A DNA stretch of 64,000 bases from Vibrio cyclitrophicus (GCF_024347435.1 NZ_AP025480.1:1488001-1552000), one strand, 5' to 3'; counted from the first letter of the stretch, positions 16,817 to 26,600 are shown. The notes: generated by a model not told the origin, from the letters alone. A program made the numbers and translations.

Positions 16817-18250
16817 TTATCCTTTTGACTGGCTATCGGTGTCTGTTCTTGAATCGAAATCAGACGAAACAGAAGAAGTTAAGTAACTTGAGTAAGCATT
16901 CATTTCGCTGGTTAGCGCCAACAGCTTATTAAGAGAGATGAGGTATTTGAATCTCGCAGCAGATTGCTGTGTTTTAATGCTGGCAAGGTATAACTCAGCA
17001 TCAACCACTTCTAATGAGTTAGAAAGCCCTTGAGTGAACGCCTTTTTACGGAGCGATAGGTTTTCTTGCGCTAACGACAAGCTAGAGTTGAGGCCTTGAA
17101 CCTCTTCAATTGCTTGGTTTGCTTCCAGATAGGTTTTTTGTACTAACACGGTTAAGTCTTGCTTAGCTTGTGATTTAAGGAATTGAACCTGAGAAACAGC
17201 ACTGTGAGCTGCTGCGACTTTATCTGAACGGCCAGAGGTATCAATCAGCGGTACATTGACACCAATGCCAACTAACCAATCAGGTTTCATTTCACTCGCG
17301 AGAGAATCGTCTTCATAAAGGCTGTAATCACCGTAAAGATAAACTTCTGGGTAGTATTTACCTTTTTCTGCTTTGATTAAGCTGCTTGCTTGTTTCTCTT
17401 TTGCATCAAGGATCTTAAGGCCGGGGTAGGTCATGAGTGTTTGATCAATGAACACATCCATATGAGGGAGGTTCTTATTGATAAACAGTTGCTCTGAAGG
17501 TTCAACACTTTGGCTTTGGCCAAGTATTTGAGTTAACGCTAACTGAGCAATTTTAAGATCGTTTTGAGCTTTAGTCCGCTCGACAACCGCTTTGTCTAGT
17601 GAAGCATCCGCCTGCAAGCGTTCTACTCGTGCGATTTGTCCTTGTTGTTCAAGTTTGATGGCGAAATCACGATGTTGAGTTAGGCCCGCTTCAACCGCTT
17701 GACGCGTTTTCACGACGTCTTCCGCTAAGATCACCGAGAAGTAATACTTACTTAAATCTTCGTAGCGAGCTTGTTTCTCCATCAATAGTTGACTTTGCGC
17801 TTCTTCGCTTTTACCTTCTGCCGCATTTTGCGCAGCGGTAATTCGACCACCTGTAAAGATAGGCCACACCGCACGAATGGAAGAGCTGAAGATATCTTGT
17901 TCGGTAATGGTGGAGGTTACACCGCCAAGTAGGCCAGCAAATTCGGGTGGTATTGGAAATGGCAGTCCACTCAAGCTATCTGAAAACTGCTCACCATTGA
18001 TGGTTACGTCACTATTAAGGTGCGTGTAGTTAGCCCCCAAGGTGATCGAAGGCAGATTAAGGCTACTTGTTGAGTTCTGAAGGTGTTGATAACGTTCAAC
18101 GTTAGCTTGTTGAGCCGCAAGAGAGTTGTTGTTCTCTTGGAGTATTTGCCACGCTTCAGTAAAAGAGAGTGGGGCTGCGTAGCTTGGCGAACTGATAGTA
18201 CCGATAAGAATACTGGCAATTGCAAGGCATCGGAATTTCGGTTTAGTCAT
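16817..18250 (-). CDS. TolC-family outer-membrane efflux protein
   Basis: A 477-residue protein with a signal peptide (MTKPKFRCLAIASILIGTISSPSYA) and the two-fold TolC/OEP repeat: alternating long helices, with AWQILQENNNSLAAQQANVERY early and its counterpart in the second half. It forms the outer-membrane duct of the operon and is its first gene. The upstream region carries spaced direct repeats that look like an operator. The C-terminal tail is Ser/Asp-rich. Confidence 0.9.
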   Translation of the reverse strand: MTKPKFRCLAIASILIGTISSPSYAAPLSFTEAWQILQENNNSLAAQQANVERYQHLQNSTSSLNLPSITLGANYTHLNSDVTINGEQFSDSLSGLPFPIPPEFAGLLGGVTSTITEQDIFSSSIRAVWPIFTGGRITAAQNAAEGKSEEAQSQLLMEKQARYEDLSKYYFSVILAEDVVKTRQAVEAGLTQHRDFAIKLEQQGQIARVERLQADASLDKAVVERTKAQNDLKIAQLALTQILGQSQSVEPSEQLFINKNLPHMDVFIDQTLMTYPGLKILDAKEKQASSLIKAEKGKYYPEVYLYGDYSLYEDDSLASEMKPDWLVGIGVNVPLIDTSGRSDKVAAAHSAVSQVQFLKSQAKQDLTVLVQKTYLEANQAIEEVQGLNSSLSLAQENLSLRKKAFTQGLSNSLEVVDAELYLASIKTQQSAARFKYLISLNKLLALTSEMNAYSSYLTSSVSSDFDSRTDTDSQSKG

Positions 18251-18556
18251 CTGAACTCATTTACCAATTTAGAGTATTAACTCTAATGTTAACAGGGCGA
18301 TCATCATTTGTCTTGAACAGATTGTCTCTATATACACGTTCTTTTTATAAACAGATTCTTTCTATAAACCGAAAACGCCGACTAAATCACGAGCTCTTAG
18401 AAATTAGAAGCGAATCATTATAGAGAGACAGCTACCGCTATAGAGAGACAAATATACACAGATAGTTTCACATTAGCACATCAGCAAAAATTAATACCAT
18501 TCGTTAACTTGGTGTGGATAAGGTTAAGTGTATGGTCCCAAAGACAAATAATACGA
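18251..18556. promoter_or_regulatory. Promoter region of the efflux operon with two sets of direct repeats
   Basis: TATAGAGAGACA occurs at 18419-18430 and again at 18439-18450, exactly 20 bp apart (two helical turns). A related inverted copy, TGTCTCTATA, lies at 18323. A second pair, TTCTTTTTATAAAC and TTCTTTCTATAAAC, lies at 18339 and 18356. These look like operator sites for a dimeric regulator. No regulator gene adjoins the operon on either side. Confidence 0.45.
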
Positions 18557-18584
18557 AAAGAGCACGGCAAAGCGTGCTCTTTAC
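18557..18584. terminator. Rho-independent terminator of the 18622-18849 gene
   Basis: AAAGAGCACG / CGTGCTCTTT with a six-base loop. The flanking A and T runs are short, but it is placed correctly, about 40 bp downstream of the small gene's stop. Confidence 0.75.
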
Positions 18585-18621
18585 ATTCAGTATAGAGGTA
18601 TTTGTTACAAAATGAAGCGGT

Positions 18622-18849
18622 CTATTTAAAGCTTGGACAATGGTGGTCGGCACGCCACACTAGTTGTCTTGAACCTTGCATAGTTTGCAGTAAATCTCTG
18701 CCTGACATTTGCGGGAAAGCTAACAACACTTTTAAGTCGAGTGGGGATGTCTCGTCTTTCTCATAGGCTCTGACATGAGTAAAAGTAGATTGTAAGTTAT
18801 TAAACAGCATCGCCTTAGTCAGGCAAATTCCAAAATTATCGCGTTTCAT
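18622..18849 (-). CDS. Conserved-looking small protein of unknown function
   Basis: A 75-residue soluble protein starting MKRDNFGICLTKAMLFNNLQ and ending WRADHHCPSFK. A good Shine-Dalgarno (AAAGGA, about eight bases before the ATG) and a terminator downstream support it as a real single gene. No domain recognised. Two cysteines and a C-terminal HHC could bind metal, but that is speculative. Confidence 0.55.
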   Translation of the reverse strand: MKRDNFGICLTKAMLFNNLQSTFTHVRAYEKDETSPLDLKVLLAFPQMSGRDLLQTMQGSRQLVWRADHHCPSFK

Positions 18850-19467
18850 TGTCTGGTTTCCTTTTCAACAATGTTTATACGTTATGTTTTTTATCCTATG
18901 CCTGTTGGACAGTGCTATTGGGCGACACACCCTGCTTACCAGTGCTTAATCGTGGTCAACTGATTTTTATCAGCTCCCTGTGTTGTCATGCCAGTCAGCT
19001 GTATGCTTAAGTCTCTATATGTTTAGATATCTATAGATGATCCAGTTCGTTCAGCATACGTCGAGGCGAGCAAGCAACTTATTATTATTTGCACGTCCAG
19101 TGAGTAAATAATTGTTGCTCTTTTGTTAACCGAATTTCGATTGAGATAGCAGTCTTTAAAAGGCGACGGATAGCTTGGCAACAATAAATTTCTTCATATG
19201 CAACTATTGTAATTGTATTTGTTTTGAACAACCTAAAAAACACCTAAAACCTTAGTGATCTAGCTCAATATTTATTCGTTTATTTGCCTTTTTAAGCTAA
19301 TCAGTTCTAAAAATGAGCAGTTTTTTGAGCGGTATAACGTAAAGGAATATCAATTAATAATCGGGTCAATTATTTAGTTGAGTAACAGTCACAAATTCGT
19401 ATAGGTGAAAAGGTCATTTGATTAACTTGGTGTTAACATTAATCGTTAGCATTAGGGACGATTTTAT
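18850..19467. other. Intergenic region of about 620 bp upstream of the two-component system
   Basis: The region is AT-rich towards its right end and should contain the promoters of the small minus-strand gene and of the sensor kinase. I see no open frame with a ribosome site, RNA gene or clear operator. One short hairpin (CTGAT-TTTT-ATCAG) lies near 18960. Confidence 0.4.
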
Positions 19468-21120
19468 ATGAAATGGAGTAGTATCAGCTTCAGAAAAAGG
19501 TTGCTGATTATCATGACGGTCACTGGCCTCGTTGAACTGTTGATACTTTCAGCTGCGGGTTTTTCGTATATCAAACAATCTCAAGAACAAGAGATGGGTT
19601 TGAAAGCACTCGGTGTTGCTGAATTTCTGTCTGAATCGCCACTTGTCTCCAGTATTCTCCAAGATAAACAGTCTTTAGGTCCTGATGGCGCTCCTTATTC
19701 TCTGTCTCAAGAAACCCAAGTTAAATTTCGAAACCTTACCCAACTTATTGGCGCGGCCTTTATTGTTGTAGGCGACGAAAAAGGCATTCGCTTGGTTCAT
19801 CCTTATGACGACAGGCTCGGTAAACCAATGCGCGGTGGCGACAATCAAAGGGCGCTCGCACTAGGTGAATCTTATGTCTCGACGGCTAAAGGTTCGCTTG
19901 GTTTTTCTGTTCGTGGTAAGTCGGCGGTTAAGGATCAGCAAGGCGCGGTCATAGGTGTGGTTTCAGTTGGTTATCTATTGGATTCTTTGCAAGATCGAAT
20001 TGAACCTTACTTGGCCTTTTTGATTGTAATGGCGTTGCTGGTGGTTGCAGTTAATGCTGTGATCTCAAGCTACGTATCTCGTCGTTTTCAACGTTCTATT
20101 TTGGGGTTTGAACCTGAAGAAATTGGTCGATTGTACGTTGAACTTGATGTGACCATGAGTACAGTGAAAGAGGGCATCTTAAGTATCGATAAGAACGGTA
20201 TTTTACGTTCTATAAACAAAAGTGCCTGCGATATTTTGTCTATAGATAGGGACTCAGCACTCAATCAACAGCGCCTTTCTGATGTGTTGGCGGGCAGTGA
20301 CTTAGAACACCTGTTATCAACCGGCGACACGGACCATGATGTCGAGCTGTACCTCAATAATAAGCGAATTATTGCAAACCGAAGTCCGATTGTTGTTGCT
20401 GGTGAAGTGGTTGGAGCGGTTTCTAGTTTCCGTTTAAGGGATGAAATTAATGACTTAACAGACCAATTGTCTCAAACCAAAGAGTACGCCGACCTATTGC
20501 GTTCTCAAACACACGAACATCAGAACAAGCTCAACACGATCAGTGGCTTGATTCAGATGGGAGAGTTGGAATCGGTTCAGCAATTGATTGGTCAAGAAAC
20601 GGCGCACTATCAAAGCCTCATCGAGTTCTTAAGAGAAACGGTGAAGGATCCGCTGATTGCCGGCATGTTGTTAGGTAAAACTGAGCGAGCGCGTGAGATT
20701 GGCCTGGAGTTGAAAGTTGAAGAAGGCTCAAGATTAGAAGCGCTACCAAGTCGACTAAACGCCGATGACGTTGTCACTATTCTCGGTAACCTCATTGATA
20801 ACGCTTTTGATGCCACCATGATGGCGATTAAACAAGAAGGGCAAATAACACCAGTTCGCCGGGTAATCGTTGTATCGATCAGTGATTTTGGTAATGAAAT
20901 CATTGTTGAAGTAGAAGATAAAGGATGTGGTTTGCCAAAGCATTTGGCGACTGATGCACTAACCGAAAAAGGTGTATCAAGCAAAGCCAAGCAGAACCGA
21001 GGTGTCGGTTTGTATCTTATTAAGCAGCTTGCTGACCGCTATCAAGGGCAGCTAGAAATGATTGATAATCCCGATTTTGGGTCACGCATGACGGTGTATT
21101 TGCCGAAAGAAGAACAATAA
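19468..21120 (+). CDS. CitA/DcuS-family sensor histidine kinase
   Basis: A 550-residue protein with membrane segments at about 12-34 and 181-203 that flank a periplasmic sensor domain of the CitA/DcuS (sCache/PASp) type, which in this family binds di- or tricarboxylates. A cytoplasmic PAS domain lies at about 215-325. The phosphoacceptor is in QTHEHQNKLNTISGL (His349). The ATPase has the N box NLIDNAFDA and glycine boxes EDKGCGLP and RGVGLYLIKQL. It forms an operon with the response regulator 69 bp downstream. A carboxylate signal is expected from the family. A link to the Tct importer 8 kb away is possible but untested. Confidence 0.9.
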   Translation: MKWSSISFRKRLLIIMTVTGLVELLILSAAGFSYIKQSQEQEMGLKALGVAEFLSESPLVSSILQDKQSLGPDGAPYSLSQETQVKFRNLTQLIGAAFIVVGDEKGIRLVHPYDDRLGKPMRGGDNQRALALGESYVSTAKGSLGFSVRGKSAVKDQQGAVIGVVSVGYLLDSLQDRIEPYLAFLIVMALLVVAVNAVISSYVSRRFQRSILGFEPEEIGRLYVELDVTMSTVKEGILSIDKNGILRSINKSACDILSIDRDSALNQQRLSDVLAGSDLEHLLSTGDTDHDVELYLNNKRIIANRSPIVVAGEVVGAVSSFRLRDEINDLTDQLSQTKEYADLLRSQTHEHQNKLNTISGLIQMGELESVQQLIGQETAHYQSLIEFLRETVKDPLIAGMLLGKTERAREIGLELKVEEGSRLEALPSRLNADDVVTILGNLIDNAFDATMMAIKQEGQITPVRRVIVVSISDFGNEIIVEVEDKGCGLPKHLATDALTEKGVSSKAKQNRGVGLYLIKQLADRYQGQLEMIDNPDFGSRMTVYLPKEEQ

Positions 21121-21189
21121 TAATTGAGTACGAAGCGATCGAGTGAAGAGCAACGTGACAGGAATACAATGGTTAAAGGAAGAACATAA

Positions 21190-21885
21190 ATGAAGGCAAT
21201 CACGAGAGTCATGGTCATTGAAGATGATATTGCGATTGCAGAGTTGCACCATCGTTATTTAGAACAGATGGGGGGCTTTGATGTGATCGGTATAGCGACC
21301 ACACAATCTGAAGCGTTAATGCAATTGGATATTTTAAAGCCCGATCTAGTGCTTCTGGATGTGTATTTACCTGATGGGTGCGGGCTCGATATTCTAAATT
21401 ACGTGCGTGGCAGCAACCAAGGTTGTGATGTGATCTTAATTACAGCCGCTCGTGACGTCGATACATTGCAACAAGCAATGCGCGGCGGAGTGGTTGACTA
21501 TCTGCTTAAGCCAGTGATGTTTCCTCGCTTAGAAGCCGCGCTGAAAAAGTACCAATCACAACAGCAAGAGTTTGAAAGTGTATCGGATCTTAACCAAGGT
21601 TTGGTGGATAAGATGTTGCAAGCTAATGCCAAAGCGGACTCAGGAAAAGTATCAACCCTACCCAAGGGTATTGATGGTGTTACATTGGATAAGATTAGAG
21701 CAATTTTCCAACAAACTGATGCTGTTAACATCACTGCTGACGAGGCCGGTGAACGAATTGGTGCAAGCCGAACCACAGCCAGACGTTACTTAGAGTTTTT
21801 GATTACGACGGGTGAGTTAGTCGCTGACCTAAATTATGGGACAGTTGGTCGCCCAGAACGCTGCTACAACAAAGCTAGAAGATAG
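21190..21885 (+). CDS. CitB/DcuR-family response regulator
   Basis: A 231-residue protein. The receiver domain covers 1-120, with acidic pocket residues EDD (11-13), phospho-acceptor Asp57 in LVLLDVYLPDG and the conserved Lys in YLLKPV. A linker leads to a C-terminal helix-turn-helix (ITADEAGERIGASRTTARRYLEFL) of the CitB/DcuR type rather than the OmpR or LuxR types. It pairs with the upstream kinase and probably activates carboxylate uptake or fermentation genes. Confidence 0.9.
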   Translation: MKAITRVMVIEDDIAIAELHHRYLEQMGGFDVIGIATTQSEALMQLDILKPDLVLLDVYLPDGCGLDILNYVRGSNQGCDVILITAARDVDTLQQAMRGGVVDYLLKPVMFPRLEAALKKYQSQQQEFESVSDLNQGLVDKMLQANAKADSGKVSTLPKGIDGVTLDKIRAIFQQTDAVNITADEAGERIGASRTTARRYLEFLITTGELVADLNYGTVGRPERCYNKARR

Positions 21886-22322
21886 ATTTAGCGACAACAA
21901 GTCACAAAGACAAACGCGATGCTGTCAAATAAATATAAAGCCAGTTGAATAGGCTGGTTTTGCCTTTCTCTCCATTTCCTATTATCCACTCCACAGACCA
22001 GATGCCATTCTTTCTTGACTACAATGTTTGAGAATGCCGATTTACGGCTATCTCAGGCTTTGTGAGCCCGGGTGTTGAATAGAATTCGTTCGAAATGAGT
22101 CAATATTTAATCGATTGCCTTCACAGTGGTTGATGTAAATCAAATACTCATAGACAATACTGACCCGAATAGAGGTGATAGCATTCACCCTCGTTTACCA
22201 AACGCATTCTCAAGTGTAATAGGCTCTCGCTATTGATGTAATAGTTAAGACCTATTATCAATTTTCGTATGTCGCTGATACCTTTGGCGAATACTAAAAA
22301 CCTTGTTTTTATAGGAAAGATG
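21886..22322. promoter_or_regulatory. zwf promoter region with a consensus FNR box
   Basis: This 437-bp gap contains TTGAT-GTAA-ATCAA at 22130-22143, an exact match to the FNR consensus (TTGAT-N4-ATCAA), about 180 bp upstream of zwf. A weak stem (CCAG / CTGG then TTTT) near 21941-21961 may terminate the two-component operon. No gene seen. Confidence 0.6.
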
Positions 22323-23825
22323 ATGGTAATACCTGAAAACAGCAGCATCGTTATTTTTGGTGCGTCGGGAGATCTGACTTACCGTAAGTTAATTCCTGCT
22401 TTGTACCACCTGTATGCTAGCAATCAACTACCAGAATCCTTTGCGATTCTTGGAGTGAGCCGTACTGAGTACAGCGATGAGTCTTACCGTGAGAAGCTGA
22501 AGAAGTCTCTTCAGGAAATGGAAAAAACTGAGCCAGAGACGCTGAATGCATTTATTGAACATCTGCATTACCAAGCGATCAACACTTCAGATGTAGACGA
22601 CTACGCTCGTTTAGCACAACGTCTAGACAAGCTTGAGCAAGACTACCAATTCGAAAACCATAACACATTGTTCTACTTGGCAACCCCACCAAGCCTGTAC
22701 GGTGTGATTCCAGCAAACCTTGCTGCGCATGGCCTGAACGATGAAAAGAACGGCTGGCGTCGCCTGATCATCGAGAAACCATTTGGTTACGACTTAGCAT
22801 CAGCTCAAGCATTGGATGAAGAGATCCATCATCACTTCCAAGAACACCAGATCTACCGTATCGACCATTACCTTGGTAAAGAGACGGTACAAAACCTTCT
22901 AGTGCTTCGTTTCTCAAACGCGATGTTTGAACCACTGTGGAACCGTAACTTTATTGAATACGTTGAAATCACAGGTGCTGAGTTCCTTGGCGTTGAAGAG
23001 CGTGGCGGATACTACGACGGTTCTGGCGCAGTTCGTGACATGTTCCAAAACCACCTGCTACAAGTGCTAGCAATGGTTGGTATGGAGCCACCAGCTCAAA
23101 TTAATGCTGATTCTATTCGTGACGAAGTGGTTAAAGTTCTTCAGTGTCTCAAACCGCTAGAAGAAGACGACCTGCGTAAAGATTTAGTGCTAGGTCAATA
23201 CACAGCGTCAGACGTTCGCGGCCAGCAGTTGCTTGGTTACCGTGAAGAGCCGGGTGTTGCGGATGACTCTCGTACTGAGACGTACATTGGTCTTAAAGCA
23301 CACATCAACAACTGGCGTTGGAATGGTGTTCCTTTCTACGTACGTACTGGTAAACGCTTGCCGACACGTGTGACTGAAATCGTGATTCACTTTAAGAACA
23401 CACCACACCCAGTATTTGGTCAAGATGCACCAGAGAATAAGCTGATTATCCGTATTCAACCGGATGAAGGTATTCAAATGAGCTTTGGTTTGAAAGAGCC
23501 AGGTGCAGGCTTCAAAGCTAAAGAAGTGAAAATGAACTTCTCTTACTCTGACTTGCCTGAAACTCAGATGCTAACAGCTTATGAGCGTCTTCTTCTTGAT
23601 GCACTGAACGGTGATGCGACTCTGTTCGCACGTACTGATGCAGTAGAAGCATGTTGGAAGTACGTTCAACCAATCTTAGACTTCAAGCAAGACCCTCAAG
23701 CACTGTTTGGCTATGCTTGTGGTACTTGGGGCCCACAAGAAGCCGATGAGCTTCTGCAACGTGATGGCCGCGCATGGCGCTTCCCATGCAAGAACTTAAC
23801 AGACACGGATTACTGCGAACTATGA
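22323..23825 (+). CDS. zwf: Glucose-6-phosphate 1-dehydrogenase
   Basis: A 500-residue enzyme that oxidises glucose-6-phosphate to 6-phosphogluconolactone with NADP+, the entry to the oxidative pentose phosphate pathway. The nucleotide-binding motif [11 protein letters not shown] lies near the N-terminus and the active-site signature RIDHYLGKE is present. Two ATGs (22320 and 22323) follow AGGAAAG at 22313. The second gives the family start [17 protein letters not shown] and better spacing. The far-upstream in-frame ATG at 22269 would add non-conserved residues. Its stop overlaps the pgl start (ATGA). Confidence 0.96.
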   Translation: MVIPENSSIVIFGASGDLTYRKLIPALYHLYASNQLPESFAILGVSRTEYSDESYREKLKKSLQEMEKTEPETLNAFIEHLHYQAINTSDVDDYARLAQRLDKLEQDYQFENHNTLFYLATPPSLYGVIPANLAAHGLNDEKNGWRRLIIEKPFGYDLASAQALDEEIHHHFQEHQIYRIDHYLGKETVQNLLVLRFSNAMFEPLWNRNFIEYVEITGAEFLGVEERGGYYDGSGAVRDMFQNHLLQVLAMVGMEPPAQINADSIRDEVVKVLQCLKPLEEDDLRKDLVLGQYTASDVRGQQLLGYREEPGVADDSRTETYIGLKAHINNWRWNGVPFYVRTGKRLPTRVTEIVIHFKNTPHPVFGQDAPENKLIIRIQPDEGIQMSFGLKEPGAGFKAKEVKMNFSYSDLPETQMLTAYERLLLDALNGDATLFARTDAVEACWKYVQPILDFKQDPQALFGYACGTWGPQEADELLQRDGRAWRFPCKNLTDTDYCEL

Positions 23826-24538
23826 TCAATCACAAGATCTTTGCAACGCCTGAACTGGTCGTTGAAAACCTAGCAAACGAAATGAAAGCTTACAGCGAGC
23901 TGGGTAAACCTGTTCACATTTCACTGTCGGGTGGTAGCACGCCAAAAATGCTTTTCAAGCTTTTAGCTGAAGCACCGTACGCAGAAGGCATTCAATGGAA
24001 TAACCTTCATTTTTGGTGGGGCGATGAACGTTGCGTGGCACCAGATGACGCTGAAAGCAACTTCGGCGAAGCGAATGCGCTGCTTTTCTCAAACGTGAAC
24101 GTTCCGGCAGAGAACATCCACCGCATCCGTGGTGAAGATGAGCCTAAAGCAGAAGCTGAGCGTTTCGCAAAAGAGATGGCAGACGTGATTCCAACTGAAA
24201 ACGGCACGCCTGTATTCGATTGGATTCTGCTAGGTGTTGGCGCAGACGGCCACACAGCTTCATTATTCCCGGGTGTAACTGACTACCAAGATGAGAACCT
24301 ATCTGTATTAGCTTCTCACCCAGAGTCGGGTCAGATCCGTATTTCTAAAACAGCGAAAGTTTTAGAAGCAGCAAAACGAATCAGCTACCTAGTGCTTGGC
24401 GCAGGTAAAGTCGAGATCGTTAAAGAAATTCATACAACTCCTGCTTCAGAACTGCCTTACCCGGCAGCGAAAATCCAGTCTAAAACTGGCGAAACAGAGT
24501 GGTTCCTAGATTCAAATGCAGCAAGTGCTATCGCATAA
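23822..24538 (+). CDS. pgl: 6-phosphogluconolactonase
   Basis: A 238-residue DevB/SOL-type lactonase that hydrolyses 6-phosphogluconolactone. Family motifs [30 protein letters not shown] and [17 protein letters not shown] are all present. ATG 23822 overlaps the zwf stop by four bases, indicating translational coupling. Longer in-frame starts inside zwf are discounted for that reason. Confidence 0.95.
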   Translation: MINHKIFATPELVVENLANEMKAYSELGKPVHISLSGGSTPKMLFKLLAEAPYAEGIQWNNLHFWWGDERCVAPDDAESNFGEANALLFSNVNVPAENIHRIRGEDEPKAEAERFAKEMADVIPTENGTPVFDWILLGVGADGHTASLFPGVTDYQDENLSVLASHPESGQIRISKTAKVLEAAKRISYLVLGAGKVEIVKEIHTTPASELPYPAAKIQSKTGETEWFLDSNAASAIA

Positions 24539-24567
24539 GTGCGAATAGCCGCAAGGAGATATAAATA

Positions 24568-26016
24568 ATGAAAGGTGATATCGGTGTAATTGGCCTAGCA
24601 GTAATGGGTCAGAACCTTATCCTAAACATGAACGACCACGGCTTCAAAGTTGTGGCTCACAACCGTACTGCTGCGAAAGTAGACGAGTTCCTAGAAGGCC
24701 CAGCTAAAGGTACTAACATTGTTGGTGCATACTCTCTAGAAGAGCTAGTTGAGAAGCTAGAAGCGCCACGTAAAGTGATGCTTATGGTTCGTGCTGGTGA
24801 CGTTGTAGACACGTTCATCGACAAGCTTGTACCACTTCTAGACAAAGGCGACATCATCATTGATGGTGGTAACACTAACTTCCCAGACACTAACCGTCGT
24901 GTTGCTGCTCTTCGCGAGAAAGGCATCCACTTCATCGGTACGGGTGTTTCTGGTGGTGAAGAAGGCGCTCGTTTCGGTCCTTCTATCATGCCAGGCGGTT
25001 CTCCTGAAGCTTGGGAAGCGGTTAAGCCTATCTTCCAAGGTATCTCTGCGAAAACTGACGCAGGTGAGCCTTGCTGTGATTGGGTTGGTAACGACGGTGC
25101 TGGTCACTTCGTTAAGATGGTTCACAATGGCATTGAATACGGTGACATGCAGCTTATCACTGAAGCATACCAGTTCATGAAAGATGGCCTAGGTATGAAC
25201 CACGACGAAATGCAGGCTGTATTTGCTGACTGGAACAAAACTGAGCTAGATAGCTACCTAGTAGAAATCACTGCTGACATCCTTGGCTACAAAGATGAAG
25301 ACGGTGAAGCACTAGTTGAGAAGATCCTAGACACTGCTGGCCAAAAAGGTACGGGCAAATGGACAGGCATCAATGCACTAGACATGGGTATCCCACTGAC
25401 TCTAATCACTGAGTCTGTATTCTCTCGTTGCCTATCTGCACTTAAAGATCAACGTGTTGAAGCTGAGAAACTGTTCGGCAAGACAGTTGCTCCAGTTGAA
25501 GGCGATAAGCAAGAGTGGGTTGATGCAATCCGTCAGGCTCTACTGGCTTCTAAGATCATCTCTTACGCTCAAGGTTTCATGCTAATGCGTGAAGCGTCGA
25601 ACGAAAACGGCTGGGATTTAAACTACGGTAACGTTGCACTTATGTGGCGTGGCGGTTGTATCATCCGTTCTGCATTCCTAGGCAACATTCGTGATGCTTA
25701 TGAAGCGAACCCAGAGATCGCATTCCTAGGTTCAGATGCATACTTCAAAGGCATCCTAGACAACTGCATGGGCGCTTGGCGTAAAGTTGCAGCTAAGTCT
25801 ATGGAATCAGGCATCCCAATGCCATGTATGACTTCTGCACTAACGTTCCTAGACGGCTACACAACAGCTCGTCTTCCAGCGAACCTTCTACAAGCTCAAC
25901 GTGACTACTTCGGTGCTCACACTTACGAGCGTACTGACCGTCCACGTGGTGAATTCTTCCACACAAACTGGACTGGTACAGGCGGCGACACTGCTTCTAC
26001 AACTTACGACGTATAA
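24568..26016 (+). CDS. gnd: 6-phosphogluconate dehydrogenase (decarboxylating)
   Basis: A 482-residue NADP-dependent enzyme that forms ribulose-5-phosphate and CO2. N-terminal Rossmann motif GVIGLAVMGQNLILN, substrate motif GTGVSGGEEGARFGPSIMPGG, catalytic-lysine region HFVKMVHNGIEYGDMQ. AAGGAG lies before ATG 24568, 29 bp after pgl. Third gene of the zwf-pgl-gnd operon, with a terminator following. Codon use is markedly biased, as expected of a highly expressed gene. Confidence 0.97.
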   Translation: MKGDIGVIGLAVMGQNLILNMNDHGFKVVAHNRTAAKVDEFLEGPAKGTNIVGAYSLEELVEKLEAPRKVMLMVRAGDVVDTFIDKLVPLLDKGDIIIDGGNTNFPDTNRRVAALREKGIHFIGTGVSGGEEGARFGPSIMPGGSPEAWEAVKPIFQGISAKTDAGEPCCDWVGNDGAGHFVKMVHNGIEYGDMQLITEAYQFMKDGLGMNHDEMQAVFADWNKTELDSYLVEITADILGYKDEDGEALVEKILDTAGQKGTGKWTGINALDMGIPLTLITESVFSRCLSALKDQRVEAEKLFGKTVAPVEGDKQEWVDAIRQALLASKIISYAQGFMLMREASNENGWDLNYGNVALMWRGGCIIRSAFLGNIRDAYEANPEIAFLGSDAYFKGILDNCMGAWRKVAAKSMESGIPMPCMTSALTFLDGYTTARLPANLLQAQRDYFGAHTYERTDRPRGEFFHTNWTGTGGDTASTTYDV

Positions 26017-26073
26017 TCGTTAGTTAGAATCAGTAGAGAACAAATTTGTTCTTTCAGCTGCAAACTAGAAAAC

Positions 26074-26105
26074 AAAAGGATGCCTCAGTGGCATCCTTTT
26101 TTGTT
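26074..26105 (+). terminator. Terminator of the zwf-pgl-gnd operon
   Basis: AAAAGGATGCC / GGCATCCTTTT with a TCAGT loop and a run of six T. Confidence 0.92.
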
Positions 26106-26154
26106 GGTTTGCGTATTTTTAGATGGTCACTTCAAACACACAACTAATTATCGC

Positions 26155-26361
26155 TTAGGCGGTCATGATATGTGGTTGTACATCGTCGTTGTATTGATCT
26201 CGAATGGACATAAAGCTGTCTAGGTTTTGTTTAGGCGCTTCAACCCACTCTGGGTCAAACATTCAACCAGTGTTTGCTTCTATATAGGCCATCACCTCAT
26301 TCAGTGACCAAGCGTGTTTATAGGCTCTTTTACTCATTAACGCATCGAATACGTCTGCCAG
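26155..26361 (-). pseudogene. Remnant of an HD-GYP cyclic-di-GMP phosphodiesterase gene (3' end)
   Basis: The minus strand reads LADVFDALMSKRAYKHAWSL, then NEVMAYIEANTG, an in-frame TGA (26263-26265), then MFDPEWVEAP and a short tail ending at 26155. ADVFDAL(M/T)S(K/R)R.YK..W and the (F/M)DP..V pattern are the conserved C-terminal part of HD-GYP domains. The catalytic HD and GYP motifs are gone: the similarity stops abruptly at an imperfect palindrome around 26361. The gene is therefore truncated and interrupted. Confidence 0.72.
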
Positions 26362-26391
26362 TTAATAGCGTATGCGCTATTGCTTAACTAA
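26361..26391. repeat. Imperfect palindrome at the break point of the HD-GYP remnant
   Basis: AATAGCG-TATG-CGCTATT is perfect, and the outer bases AGTTAA / TTAACT extend it with a small bulge. It marks where the phosphodiesterase similarity ends, so it may be a deletion scar. The rest of the gap to 26600 holds a short orphan reading frame that ends at about 26587 (VSDDGVLEYIQGRELP), possibly the tail of another lost gene. Confidence 0.5.
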
Positions 26392-26600
26392 AGTGCTGTT
26401 AATGATGATCTGGACGTTAAATAACCATTTTGAAATTAAATGAAAAGATAAATAGGATAACGCACATGCTTTATGCCATCATAAAGACATAAACAAGGGC
26501 AATGGAAATAATGCCCAAATGATTGAGCTAGAAGCGGTCAGTGATGACGGTGTTCTAGAGTATATTCAAGGCCGTGAGCTGCCTTGAAAAAGGTAATGTT

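Noticed and set aside
21938..21963. Possible terminator after the response-regulator gene
   Set aside because: The stem is only four to five base pairs with a bulge. Kept as a remark in the interval entry rather than as a feature.
26361..26391. Palindrome considered as an integron attC or transposon end
   Set aside because: It lacks the attC core (GTTRRRY/RYYYAAC) pairing, no integrase or transposase lies nearby, and no partner repeat or target duplication was found.
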